From the NCBI RefSeq assembly GCF_025244825.1, contig NZ_CP104263.1:3576818-3640817 (forward strand): DNA of 64,000 bases, given 5' to 3'. Under the pieces are notes generated by a model, which saw nothing but the letters and a program-made list of their open reading frames with translations, searched no databases and was not told the DNA's origin. This document shows, piece after piece, positions 27,706-36,773 of the stretch (position 1 is the first letter of the stretch; every line of letters starts with the position of its first letter). The DNA comes from Arthrobacter jinronghuae. GTDB lineage: Bacteria; Actinomycetota; Actinomycetes; Actinomycetales; Micrococcaceae. The position numbers and the translations under genes were made by a program.

Positions 27706-29388
27706 CTACCGCACGCGCTCCACGCGTTTCTCGTCCCAGACCGGAGTCTCGGACTCGTAGACCCTGCCGTCGGAGCCGAACACCAGGAACCTGTCGAAGC
27801 TGCGGGCAAACCAGCGGTCGTGGGTGACCGCCAGTACGGTCCCCTCAAACGCGTCAATAGCCTTTTCCAGCGCCTCGGCCGAGTGCAGGTCCAGGTTGTC
27901 GGTGGGCTCGTCCAGCAGGAGCAGGGTGGCGCCGGACAGCTCCAGGAGCAGGATCTGCATGCGTGCCTGCTGGCCGCCGGAAAGGGACTCGAACTTCTGC
28001 TCCGAAGAGGAGGCCAGACCGTAGCGGTCCAGGGCTCCCGCGGCTGCCTCGCGGCCCAGCCCGGACCGGTGTTCATCGCCGCGGTGCAGGATGTCCAGCA
28101 GGGTCCGTTCGGCGAGGTCCGGGCGCATCATGGTCTGGGCGAAGAATCCGGGACGGATGCGGGCACCCAGCTTCACCGACCCGGCATGCGGTACCGGGGC
28201 GATCTCCACCTCCGACACCGGCTCGTGTTCCCGATCCGGATCGCTGCCGCCCAGTGCCAGCAGGCGCAGGAAGTGGGATTTTCCGGAGCCGTTGGAGCCG
28301 AGCACCCCCACCCGGTCGCCGAACCAGATTTCCGTACTGAACGGTTTCATCAGTCCGGTCAGTTCCAGCTTCTCGGCGACGACGGCGCGCTTGGCCGTGC
28401 GGCCCCCGCGCAGCCGCATCTTGACGTTCTGTTCAACGGGCAGGGCTTCCGGCGGGCCGGCTTCGAGGAACTTAGCCAGCCGGGTTTGGGCGGCGTGGTA
28501 GCGGTTGGCCATGTCGGAGCGGAACGCGGCCTTGTTTTTGTACATGTTGACGAGTTCCTTGAGCTTGAGATGCTCCTCGTCCCAGCGCCGGCGCAGTTCC
28601 TCGAACCGGGCGTTGCGGTCTTCCCTGGCTTTGACGTAGCTGCCGAACGCGCCGCCGTGGATCCACGCGGAGGCGCCGTTGATGCCCGGCTCCAGGGTCA
28701 CGATGCGGGTGGCGGCATTGTCCAGCAGCTCCCGGTCGTGGCTGACGAACAGCACCGATTTCTTGGAGGCGGCAAGTTTTCCTTCGAGCCAGCGCTTGCC
28801 GGGCACGTCGAGGTAGTTGTCCGGTTCGTCCAGGAGCAGGAGCTCGTCGGGGCCGGCGAAAAGCGCTTCCAGGACCAGCCGCTTCTGCTCGCCGCCGGAA
28901 AGGGTTGCGGCCTTGCGGTACTGCGCCCGGTCGAAGGGCAGGCCGAGCGCGGCCATGGTCACCTCGTCCCAGACGGTCTCCTGCTCGTACCCGCCGACGT
29001 CGCCCCATTCGGTGATGGCGGTGGCGTAGCGCATCTGGGTGGGCTCGTCGTCGTGCTCCATCATGGCCAGCTCGGCGGCGTCCACTTCGCGGGCAGCGGC
29101 AGCGAGTGCCGGCGGCGCGGCCGAGACGAGCAGGTCGCGGACCGTGCTGTCATCCCGGACCTGCCCGACGAACTGGCGCATGATGCCCATGTTCCCGGAC
29201 CGTGAAACCGTGCCTTCGTCCGGCAACAGGTCCCCGGCGATAATCCGCAGCAAGGTGGTTTTCCCGGTGCCGTTGGGGCCGATCAGGGCAGTCTTATGCC
29301 CGTCGCCGACCTTGAAACTGACGCCGTTGAGCAGCTGCCGTCCGTCGGAGAGGAAATAGTCAATGTTGGATACGTCGAGGTGCGCCAC
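27706..29388 (-). CDS. ABC-F family ATPase
   Basis: 560 residues with two ABC domains and no membrane segment: Walker A GPNGTGKTT and GSNGSGKSH, signatures LSGGEQKRL and LSGGQQARM, Walker B LLLLDEPDNYLD and LLLLDEPTDNLD, joined by a charged linker (about residues 245-310). ABC-F proteins act on ribosomes, in translation control or antibiotic protection. The GTG at 29388 (M-A-H-L-D-V-S-N) matches the family start; the frame extends upstream without homology. Confidence 0.9.
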   Translation of the reverse strand: MAHLDVSNIDYFLSDGRQLLNGVSFKVGDGHKTALIGPNGTGKTTLLRIIAGDLLPDEGTVSRSGNMGIMRQFVGQVRDDSTVRDLLVSAAPPALAAAAREVDAAELAMMEHDDEPTQMRYATAITEWGDVGGYEQETVWDEVTMAALGLPFDRAQYRKAATLSGGEQKRLVLEALFAGPDELLLLDEPDNYLDVPGKRWLEGKLAASKKSVLFVSHDRELLDNAATRIVTLEPGINGASAWIHGGAFGSYVKAREDRNARFEELRRRWDEEHLKLKELVNMYKNKAAFRSDMANRYHAAQTRLAKFLEAGPPEALPVEQNVKMRLRGGRTAKRAVVAEKLELTGLMKPFSTEIWFGDRVGVLGSNGSGKSHFLRLLALGGSDPDREHEPVSEVEIAPVPHAGSVKLGARIRPGFFAQTMMRPDLAERTLLDILHRGDEHRSGLGREAAAGALDRYGLASSSEQKFESLSGGQQARMQILLLELSGATLLLLDEPTDNLDLHSAEALEKAIDAFEGTVLAVTHDRWFARSFDRFLVFGSDGRVYESETPVWDEKRVERVR

Positions 29389-29502
29389 GTACCCATCTTC
29401 CCATTTCGTCCGTCCCGCCCTCCGGTGGCCCGGTGCCGCCGTCCGGGCATACGATGAAAACCCTTGGAATTTCAAGGAAAACCTCAAGAAAGCAGGACCG
29501 AA

Positions 29503-29823
29503 ATGATCTTCATTACCGTCAAGTTCCTCGTCAAGCCCGAGTGGACCGAGCGTTGGCCGGAACTGACCGCAGGGTTCACCGAAGCCACCCGCGCAGAGCC
29601 CGGCAATCTCTGGTTTGACTGGTCCCGCAGCCTGGAAAACCCCAACGAGTTTGTCCTCGTCGAGGCGTTCAAGGACGACGCCGCGGCCGCCCACGTCCAG
29701 AGCGACCACTTCCAGCAGGCCATGAAGGACATGGTCCCGGCGCTGGTGGAAACCCCGAAGATCATCAACACCGTTATTGAGGGCGAAGAATGGTCGCGGA
29801 TGGGTGAGCTGACGGTCGAGTAG
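29503..29823 (+). CDS. Antibiotic biosynthesis monooxygenase (ABM) domain protein
   Basis: 106 residues, a single ABM/dimeric alpha-beta barrel: IFITVKFLVKPEWTERWPEL, then EPGNLWFDWSRS and FVLVEAFKD. Family members are small cofactor-free oxygenases such as quinol monooxygenase YgiN, or heme-degrading enzymes. It is divergent from the ABC-F gene. The substrate is unknown. Confidence 0.85.
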   Translation: MIFITVKFLVKPEWTERWPELTAGFTEATRAEPGNLWFDWSRSLENPNEFVLVEAFKDDAAAAHVQSDHFQQAMKDMVPALVETPKIINTVIEGEEWSRMGELTVE

Positions 29824-29853
29824 GGCTACGTCCCGTCCGGAGCGGGAGTGCTG

Positions 29854-31041
29854 TCAGTCAGCGAAGGTGAGGGACAGTTCCTCGCCGTTGATCTCCACAC
29901 CGGCGTACATCCAGTAAAGCTGGTAGCTCTCCCGCTGCGGTTGCCACGAGTCGCCCCGGTTCACTTCGGAGTCCAAGATGAATTCCCCGTTCACGGCCCT
30001 CACCGAAAACGGTCCCGTGGGATCGCTTTCGATGGGGTCGAGGGTGGGGGCAGTCTGCATGCTCCAGGAGATGTTCCGGTAACTATCCGGATCCTCGGCC
30101 TCCCACTGGTTCGGGCAGCCCTTCGGCATCAGTTCCGTGGACTTCATGCATTCTTCGAGGTGGGCCGTTATCCCGGCCTGAATTTCCTCGCGGCCGGCGT
30201 CCGTCAGAACCGGTTTCAGGTCAACGGTGGGTTCCTGCGCAGCAGCAGTGCCGTCCCGGTTCAGCCGCACGCTCACCGACTCGTCAGGATAATCGGCGTA
30301 GGGACTACCGGTAGAGGCATCCAGGGTGTAATCGCCGGGCAGGAAACTAAACATCGTGCTGCTTCGGAGCAGCTCCATGTCCTGGCCGGGAATGTCCACA
30401 CCGTTGACGGCCACGGCAGTTGCATCCCCCCGCAGTATGTAGTGCACCGCGGCGCTCTCCAGGCCGATGTTCAGCTTCCATTTGCGAAAGAACAACGCCT
30501 CAGTGCCATCGCTGCGCAGGTCCAGGGTTACCGCTTGGGTGTCGTCGCCCTGCTCGATGTCGACGCTGATGTCAGCCTTGCCGTCGGTGACCACCACATC
30601 CGTCACTTCGAAGCCGGTGATCGTGTTTTCCGCCTTGGCGTAGACCTCATCGGTCATCAAGGAGAAGTTCTGCCAATTGTGTTCGGGACCCATGCCGACG
30701 GCCCGTTCCACGTCCCCGTCGACGATTGCCTGCAGATACTCTTCTGCCAGCACCTGCGGGCCGTACACGTTCTCGTTCAGGTGCTTGAAGCCGAAGTACC
30801 CTCCGACGATGAGGGCCACCAGCACTGCCGCGGTAACTCCGCCGGCGATCATCAGGGTTCTACGCTGCTTGGGGTCCGCTTGGGGCGGCGCCTGCCCCTG
30901 CTTGGCGCTCTGTCCGGGCGTCGGCGGCCACTGCTGCTTTGGCCAGTGCTGCTGGTTTTCGGTGCCGGCACCGGGCGTCGGCGAGGCTGGATATACTCCG
31001 GCCCCCGTCCCGTAGTAATCCACCTTGTTGTTGTCCCCCAT
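29854..31041 (-). CDS. Membrane-anchored extracellular protein, paralogue A
   Basis: 395 residues. Residues 1-75 are cytoplasmic, Pro/Gln-rich; 76-98 form one membrane helix (MIAGGVTAAVLVALIVGGYF); the rest is outside the cell and starts with an NTF2/DUF4878-like stretch (VLAEEYLQAIVDGDVERAV). Two conserved Cys-containing segments (HLEECMKSTELMPKGCPNQ) may be disulfide-bonded. It is a tandem paralogue of the gene at 31155-32435, with the same domain plan. GGGGGAG lies six bases before the ATG at 31041. Function unknown. Confidence 0.8.
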   Translation of the reverse strand: MGDNNKVDYYGTGAGVYPASPTPGAGTENQQHWPKQQWPPTPGQSAKQGQAPPQADPKQRRTLMIAGGVTAAVLVALIVGGYFGFKHLNENVYGPQVLAEEYLQAIVDGDVERAVGMGPEHNWQNFSLMTDEVYAKAENTITGFEVTDVVVTDGKADISVDIEQGDDTQAVTLDLRSDGTEALFFRKWKLNIGLESAAVHYILRGDATAVAVNGVDIPGQDMELLRSSTMFSFLPGDYTLDASTGSPYADYPDESVSVRLNRDGTAAAQEPTVDLKPVLTDAGREEIQAGITAHLEECMKSTELMPKGCPNQWEAEDPDSYRNISWSMQTAPTLDPIESDPTGPFSVRAVNGEFILDSEVNRGDSWQPQRESYQLYWMYAGVEINGEELSLTFAD

Positions 31042-31118
31042 GACTTGCTCCCCCGGTTCAGTGACCGGCTGCGCGGCCGGCACCCGATAACTTATCGGGT
31101 TTATGACGGAGGTAACAA
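31042..31118 (-). promoter_or_regulatory. Promoter and palindrome before paralogue A, conserved before paralogue B
   Basis: On the minus strand TTGTTA, 18 bp, TAAGTT is a plausible promoter. The -10 lies inside a perfect 9-1-9 palindrome at 31082-31100 (arms ACCCGATAA and TTATCGGGT). The 55 bases before the start codon closely match the leader of paralogue B (GTTATCGGGT then CCGG, then GGGGGA and CAAGTCATG in both), where the promoter reads TTGTGA, 19 bp, TATGTT. Confidence 0.5.
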
Positions 31119-31120
31119 TT

Positions 31121-31148
31121 GCGGCCCCGCCGGATCCGGCGGGGCCGC
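31121..31148. terminator. GC-rich hairpin between the two paralogues
   Basis: A perfect palindrome: GCGGCCCCGCCG at 31121-31132, GATC, and CGGCGGGGCCGC at 31137-31148, seven bases after the stop of paralogue B. There is only a weak T-run (AATTGTT) on the minus strand. Probably separates the two paralogous transcripts. Confidence 0.6.
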
Positions 31149-31154
31149 CTGCTG

Positions 31155-32435
31155 CTATTGGGGGAACAGGATGGAAATGGCGTCCCCCAGGATGTAGACC
31201 TCGGCCGGCAGCGAGTAGAGCTCTACCGTGCCCGTTTGCGGTTCCCAGGAGTCGCCCTGCTTCATCTCGCAGTCCAAGGCAAAGGCCCCGTCGACGGATT
31301 CCACCCTGAACGGTCCGGTCGGGTCACCCTCGATGCTGTCGTACCGGGGTGCCTTGGTCATGGTCCACTTGATATTGCGGAAGTTGTTCGGGTCCTGGTC
31401 ATCCATCTGGTTCGGGCATCCCTTGGGAATCAGCTCCGTGGACGCGACACATTCCTCGATGTGCGCAGCGGTTTTTGCCTTGATCTCCTCGCGCGCCGCG
31501 TCCGTGATCTCCGGGGTGAATCCGACCCCCATCAATGCTTCCTGGCCGTTCAGGCGGACGGACATTTTCTCGTCCTCGCCGTAGCTGATGAACTTCGTTC
31601 CGGTAGGTGCGTTGAAGGTGTACTCGCCCGGCAGCACGGCCAGCTTTCTGCCGTCCTCGGGCAGTTCGATGCCTACGCCGTTTACGGCGGGTTCGGAGGC
31701 GTCCGCGTCCAGACTGTACTTCAGCGACCAGCTGCCCAGCGGGGCATCCAGCTTCCACTTCTTGAAAAGCACGGCCTCCGTCCCATTCTCTGACAGCTTC
31801 AGCTGCATGGACTCGGTATCGTCCCCCTGCTTGACGTCAACACTCACGTCGGCAGTGCCGTCGTCGTTGACCTCCACATTGGTCACTTCGAATCCGGAGA
31901 TCCGGTCGGTCGCCTTGGAGTAGATCTCATTGGTCATGAGCGAGTAGTCCAGCTGGTCCTTTTCGTCCCCGCTGGCGGGAGCCATTTCCATCGCGCGTTC
32001 CACGTCCGCGTCGACGAGTGCCTGGAGGTATTCCTCTGCCTGCACCCGGGGGCTGTAAGTCGTCTCGCTGAGGTGTTTGTAGCCGAAGAACCCGCCAACA
32101 CCGAGAATCACCAGCAGTCCAGCGGCAACACTGCCGGCAATGATCAGGCCTTTACGCCGCTTCGGGTTCGGCTGCTTCGATGCCTGTCCCGGCAGTCCGG
32201 GTCCCCCGGGTGGCGGAGGAGCCGCCTGGGGCCATTGCCCCTGCGGAGCCGGTGCCTGCGGAGCCGGCCCCTGCGGAGCCGGTGCCTGGGGAGCCGGTGC
32301 CTGGGGATTGGGCTGGTGCGGCTGCTGTGGGTGCTGCTGCTGCTGGATGCCCGGGCCGGGCGGCGGCGGCGGAGCCCCCTGGTTCCCCTGTGCGCCATCA
32401 ACCGGGCTGCGGCTATCCATTTGTCTGTCCCCCAT
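31155..32435 (-). CDS. Membrane-anchored extracellular protein, paralogue B
   Basis: 426 residues with the same plan as paralogue A: a longer cytoplasmic segment of Pro/Ala/Gln repeats (APQAPAPQGPAPQAPAPQG), one membrane helix near residues 105-125 (IIAGSVAAGLLVILGVGGFF), and an outer domain starting VQAEEYLQALVDADVERAM, with the paired Cys segment IEECVASTELIPKGCPNQ. The homology to A covers the whole outer domain, so the pair arose by tandem duplication. The Ala/Pro repeat is a likely spot for length change. Function unknown. Confidence 0.8.
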   Translation of the reverse strand: MGDRQMDSRSPVDGAQGNQGAPPPPPGPGIQQQQHPQQPHQPNPQAPAPQAPAPQGPAPQAPAPQGQWPQAAPPPPGGPGLPGQASKQPNPKRRKGLIIAGSVAAGLLVILGVGGFFGYKHLSETTYSPRVQAEEYLQALVDADVERAMEMAPASGDEKDQLDYSLMTNEIYSKATDRISGFEVTNVEVNDDGTADVSVDVKQGDDTESMQLKLSENGTEAVLFKKWKLDAPLGSWSLKYSLDADASEPAVNGVGIELPEDGRKLAVLPGEYTFNAPTGTKFISYGEDEKMSVRLNGQEALMGVGFTPEITDAAREEIKAKTAAHIEECVASTELIPKGCPNQMDDQDPNNFRNIKWTMTKAPRYDSIEGDPTGPFRVESVDGAFALDCEMKQGDSWEPQTGTVELYSLPAEVYILGDAISILFPQ

Positions 32436-32574
32436 GACTTGTTCCCCCAGTTCAAGTACCCGGCTGCGGTGCCGGTACCCGATAACATACAAGGTTCTAT
32501 GGCATGGATCACAATCTCAGGCAGTGTGGATCCCGGGCGCCAAGGAACCCCCGGTTGACCGGGAGGCGGAGGTC

Positions 32575-34029
32575 CTAACGGGCTCCGTGCACGGGTTCCA
32601 GCGACGGCATCGGCAGCCCGAACACGTCCTTCAGTGCCAGCTTCGCAGCATGCAGGCCACCCATCCCGTGGACGCCCGGTCCCGGCGGGGTTGACGCCGA
32701 GCTGAGGTAGACACCGGGAAGCGCCGTGCGCCACGGCTTCGGGGACAGGACCGGACGAATCAGCATCTGGGCCAGCGTCACCGCCCCGCCGCCGAAGTCC
32801 CCGCCCACGTAGTTGGCGTTGTACTGTGCCAGGTCCGCCGCCGTCGTCACCCGCGAATCGACAATCACATCACGGAATCCGGGCGCGAAACGCTCGATCT
32901 GCGCCGTGACCGCTTCTGTCATGTCCACCGTGGATCCGGCGGGCACATGGCAGTAGGACCAGAGCACGGAACGGCCCGCGGGCGCCCGGGTGGGATCGAA
33001 GCCGCTGGGCTGGGACAACAGGACATAGGGGCGGGCAGGGTGCCGGCCGGCCGCGACGTCGGCCTCCGCTGCGGCCAATTCCGCCCGGGTGCCGCCCAGG
33101 TGGGCGGTGCCGGTGCGGGACATCTCCGGATTGGCCCAGGGGACCGGGCCGGAGAGGATGAAGTCCACCTTGCAGGCAGCATTGCCGTAGCGGAAGCGTT
33201 CCAGCGCCCGCGCATAACGCGGCGGCAGGCGCTCCCCGCCCAGCTCCAGCAGCACCGACGGGGAGACGTCGAGGATGATGGCCCGGGAGCCCGCCACCTC
33301 GTCCAGGGAGGTGATGCGGTGGCCGGTGGAAATCTTTCCGCCGTGCGCCCGCAGATCGTCGGCCATCGCCTCGGCGATGGCCTGGGAACCGCCTACCGGG
33401 ATGGGCCAGCCGACTGAATGGGCGAGGGTGCCCAGCATCAACCCGCCGCCAGCGGAAGGCAGCGAGGGCATTTTCCCCACCGGATGCGCCGCTACGCCGG
33501 AGAGCAGCGCCGGCGCCGCGTCTTCCAAGAACCGCCGGTTCCACAGCGGCGTGCCCTGGTCCAGGGCGGCCAGTCCGAAGCTTGCCAGCGCAATCGGATC
33601 CCGGGGAACACTCAGGAGGGAACCCATCAGCAGTTCGGTGATTGCCTCGCTGCGCCGGACCAGCGGCTCCATCAGCCCCCGGTAGGCGGCACCGTCCCTT
33701 CCGAGCCCCTCCACCGTCCGGTCCAGGTTCCGGTACGCCAGGGCGGCGCGGCCGCCGTCGAGCGGCGAGGCGTAGGAAATCTCCGGCACCACCAGGTTAA
33801 TCCGCCGGTCCAGTCCGAAGCTGCGGAAGAACGGAGAGGCCAGGGCCATGGGATGCACTGCGGAGCAGATGTCGTGCAGGTGGCCGGGTTCCATCAGTTC
33901 CTTGGTGCGGCTCCCGCCGCCGACCGTGGACTGGGTTTCGAACACCTCGACCTCGAGGCCGGCGCGGGCCATGATGACCGCCGCCGCGAGTCCGTTGGGA
34001 CCGGCCCCGACTACACTGACATCGCTCAT
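32575..34029 (-). CDS. FAD-dependent oxidoreductase, phytoene-desaturase-like
   Basis: 484 residues. N-terminal Rossmann fold VSVVGAGPNGLAAAVIMARAG with the downstream acidic residue in VEVFETQ, and a C-terminal FAD segment VYLSSASTPPGPGVHGMGG. These match the CrtI/NAD(P)-FAD amine-oxidase-like family, several members of which are annotated in error as phytoene desaturases, so the substrate is open. Its start overlaps the FemX-like stop (TAATG). No other carotenoid gene lies in the window. Confidence 0.85.
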   Translation of the reverse strand: MSDVSVVGAGPNGLAAAVIMARAGLEVEVFETQSTVGGGSRTKELMEPGHLHDICSAVHPMALASPFFRSFGLDRRINLVVPEISYASPLDGGRAALAYRNLDRTVEGLGRDGAAYRGLMEPLVRRSEAITELLMGSLLSVPRDPIALASFGLAALDQGTPLWNRRFLEDAAPALLSGVAAHPVGKMPSLPSAGGGLMLGTLAHSVGWPIPVGGSQAIAEAMADDLRAHGGKISTGHRITSLDEVAGSRAIILDVSPSVLLELGGERLPPRYARALERFRYGNAACKVDFILSGPVPWANPEMSRTGTAHLGGTRAELAAAEADVAAGRHPARPYVLLSQPSGFDPTRAPAGRSVLWSYCHVPAGSTVDMTEAVTAQIERFAPGFRDVIVDSRVTTAADLAQYNANYVGGDFGGGAVTLAQMLIRPVLSPKPWRTALPGVYLSSASTPPGPGVHGMGGLHAAKLALKDVFGLPMPSLEPVHGAR

Positions 34030-35120
34030 TAGGCCGCCTTTTCGCCCTTCCGTCCGGTGATCCGGCCTGCAAGACCCTTGGCGGAGGCCGGCAGGCTGCG
34101 CAGCTTCGCGGGCGCCTCGCGCCGCAGCTTCAGAGCGTTTGCCACCAGAGCGTACCGCAGCGGATGCAGGGGAATGTCATAGGTCGTGGGGATGGTGACC
34201 ACCGTCTTGGAGAAGTTCCGCTTGAACGTGGTGACGTTAATCAGGCTCGGGTAGTTGTCACTGACGATCCCGGTCAACCCGCACGCCGTGTTGCCCGCTT
34301 CCTTGAGGACCTTGAAGGCCTCCCAGAGCAGCAGGTAGGGCGCATTGGTCTTGCGGGCGCTGTGCGAGCTCGCCGCGAAGTAGTAAACGGAGTAACCGCG
34401 GTACTCGGTGGTGATCAGCCAGGACACGGCCTGTCCGTCCATGTACGCCACCATGAGGCGCAGATGGTCGCCGAGTTCGGTAAGCAGGGTTTCGTAGAAC
34501 GAGGACTCGAAGCTCGAGAAGCCGTCCCGCGAAGCGGTTTCCTGCATGATCGGGAACAGTTCCGTGCGGAACACCTCTGCCCAGCGGGCGCGCTCGATGG
34601 TCTGGACCTTGACGCCCAGCTTCTCCGCCTTGCGGATCAGGTTCCGCGCGTTGGACCGGAACGACGCAAAGATTTCGTCCGTATCCGGAGTCAGGTCGAC
34701 GACGATTTCCCGTTCGTACCAGCCGTGTTCCAGCGGACCGGTGACGGGCGGCTGCGGATGCGCGATCTGCATCCGGATATACAACGGGTCCACGGCGGGA
34801 TCGGTCCGGAACTGTTCCTGCACAGTGGACACGAGCCGGGCTTCGGCGTTGTGCGTGCGCGTGGTGAACCAGGTGGGACCGTTGACGACCACGAGGGACG
34901 GCCGCAGCCGCCGTTCGGAGCGAAGGTAGCTGGCGGTGGCAACCAGGGTGTCGCCGTCGTAATAGGCCCAGATGCCGTACGGGCTGCGGCCAAGCTTCCG
35001 CTCAAAATCCGCCCAGTAAGGGGTTTGCTCCAGCGGGATCACCACATCGGGGTGCGCGGCGGCGAGCGCCTCGAACGCCTCTTGGGTGAGCTGCTCGGAA
35101 CGGTATGGAACGGGGGTCAC
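34029..35120 (-). CDS. FemX/FemAB-like aminoacyl- or peptidoglycan-linked transferase
   Basis: 363 residues, two GNAT-like halves of the FemABX family: YWADFERKLGRSPYGIWAYYDGD near the start and SFRSNARNLIRKAEKLGVK in the middle. FemX proteins add the first amino acid to lipid II interpeptide bridges from aminoacyl-tRNA. The GTG at 35120 overlaps the GT87 stop (GTGA). The operon of glycosyltransferase, FemX-like enzyme and oxidoreductase suggests envelope polymer or peptidoglycan work. The activity is assigned by family only. Confidence 0.85.
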   Translation of the reverse strand: MTPVPYRSEQLTQEAFEALAAAHPDVVIPLEQTPYWADFERKLGRSPYGIWAYYDGDTLVATASYLRSERRLRPSLVVVNGPTWFTTRTHNAEARLVSTVQEQFRTDPAVDPLYIRMQIAHPQPPVTGPLEHGWYEREIVVDLTPDTDEIFASFRSNARNLIRKAEKLGVKVQTIERARWAEVFRTELFPIMQETASRDGFSSFESSFYETLLTELGDHLRLMVAYMDGQAVSWLITTEYRGYSVYYFAASSHSARKTNAPYLLLWEAFKVLKEAGNTACGLTGIVSDNYPSLINVTTFKRNFSKTVVTIPTTYDIPLHPLRYALVANALKLRREAPAKLRSLPASAKGLAGRITGRKGEKAA

Positions 35121-36577
35121 TGTGCTTCTTTCGCCGGGGCCGCATGCGTTTCCAAGGATACCGGCCTTCGCCGCCGCAGGGCCCAGCGGTCGGGGGCACC
35201 GTCGAACGGTCCGCCCTGCGGATCGTCGACGCCGCCCCGGCGAACGGGGTCGCCGTCGGGTTCCAGAATGTCGGACACCACCCGGTACATCAGATAAGCG
35301 GTGGCCAGCACATGGCCCAGAACAGCCAGCACGTAGTAGGGCGAATCGAGGTTGTTCTCGGCGGCGCCGCCGGAGGTCTCTTTCGCGAGGTACATCCAGA
35401 TAGCCCACCAGTGCATCACTTCGAAGAACTGCCAGATCAGGAAGTCGCGCCACCTCGGCCGGGCCAGGGCGACCAGCGGAATGAGCCAGAGAACAAACTG
35501 CGGCGAGTAGACCTTATTGGTGAGGATGAAGGCCGCAACAATCAGGAAAACCAGCTGCGCCAACCGCGGCCGCCGTCTGCATCGCAGCGCCAGCACGGCG
35601 ATTCCAAGGCACGCCAGTGCAAACAGCAGGTAGGCCCATAGATTGATGAATTCGGGTCCGACGCCGGTTCCGCCGGCCCGCTCCACGGTCAGGTTCCAGG
35701 CGAACCAGATGGAAGAGTAGCCCGCCGGGCGGTCCTGGGTGAACGTGAGGAAGAAGCGCCAGGACTCGTAATCGCGGAGCAGGAACGGCAGGTTGACGGC
35801 CAGCCAGGTTGCTGCCGCAGCCGTAAAGGTCAGCACCGCCGGGCGCAGGCGGAGCGTCCGCAGCGCGAGCACCAGCACGGCGCCGAGAATCAGCACGGGG
35901 TAAAGCTTGAGCGCGGTTCCCAGCCCGATCAGCACGCCTGCTGCCACCGGACGGTTCCGGGCAAAAGCCAACATGCCGGCCGTGGCCAGCATCACTGCGA
36001 AAATGTCCCAGTTAATGAAGACGGACAGGATCGCCGCCGGGGCTACCGCCACCATGGCAGCGTCCCACGGGCGGCGCCCGGCCAGGCGCATGGTGGCTAT
36101 GACCGTGGCAATCCATGCCCCCGTGGCCAGGAGTGCGTTGACGTCGAAATACTGCAGCGACCTCAAGGCCGTGCCGCCTTCGCCGGGCACCACCAGGGCG
36201 GCGGCACCGGCCAGGAGTCCCAGAAGGACCGGATACTCAAAAAGCGCACCCTCCGTAAGGAACGGGAAAACGCCGTCGCCTATCCCCCGGGTACGGAAGA
36301 GTTCCGGCCAGTCCGAATAGCAGGCGGCGTAAAACTGGTCCGGGGTGCCCCAGCCGCCCACACGGCAGGGTGTCTTAATCAGGACGGCCAGCAGTGCGGA
36401 GACGATCGTGAATAGGACCAGCACCCGTTCCACGGTGAAGAATCCGGGCGAGACGATGCCAGGGGCGGCATGGCGGCCCAGGGGACCGCCGATGCCTTCC
36501 GTGAACTTCCTCAGGAACGGATCGTTGCGGGAGGGCGCCACAATGCGCTGCGGACCGCGCCGGGAGTTGGGCTGCAT
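35117..36577 (-). CDS. Membrane glycosyltransferase, GT87-like
   Basis: 486 residues with about ten to eleven hydrophobic segments, ending in a charged cytoplasmic tail. The motif FEYPVLLGLL and ALKLYPVLILGAVLVL are typical of polyprenyl-phosphate-mannose-dependent mannosyltransferases of the GT87/GT-C type (PimE-like). The ATG at 36577 begins MQPNSRRGPQR; the longer frame lacks support. It heads an operon of three overlapping genes. It likely transfers mannose or arabinose outside the membrane; the acceptor is unknown. Confidence 0.8.
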   Translation of the reverse strand: MQPNSRRGPQRIVAPSRNDPFLRKFTEGIGGPLGRHAAPGIVSPGFFTVERVLVLFTIVSALLAVLIKTPCRVGGWGTPDQFYAACYSDWPELFRTRGIGDGVFPFLTEGALFEYPVLLGLLAGAAALVVPGEGGTALRSLQYFDVNALLATGAWIATVIATMRLAGRRPWDAAMVAVAPAAILSVFINWDIFAVMLATAGMLAFARNRPVAAGVLIGLGTALKLYPVLILGAVLVLALRTLRLRPAVLTFTAAAATWLAVNLPFLLRDYESWRFFLTFTQDRPAGYSSIWFAWNLTVERAGGTGVGPEFINLWAYLLFALACLGIAVLALRCRRRPRLAQLVFLIVAAFILTNKVYSPQFVLWLIPLVALARPRWRDFLIWQFFEVMHWWAIWMYLAKETSGGAAENNLDSPYYVLAVLGHVLATAYLMYRVVSDILEPDGDPVRRGGVDDPQGGPFDGAPDRWALRRRRPVSLETHAAPAKEAQ

Positions 36578-36773
36578 GGGTCCAGTATCCACCAGAGCGC
36601 GTCCCGTTCGGCCACGGCGGGGACCGAGGGGAAACGGACGGGAACGAGGGAAAACGGCCCCCTGGGAACCCGGCGGTCCGGGCCGAACGGAAGATGTGAT
36701 GCCAAGCACGTAGACTGTGGAGGTTGTCTGCGCCGGGGGCGCAGCGTTCAACATTTTTCTTCAAAGGAGAACC

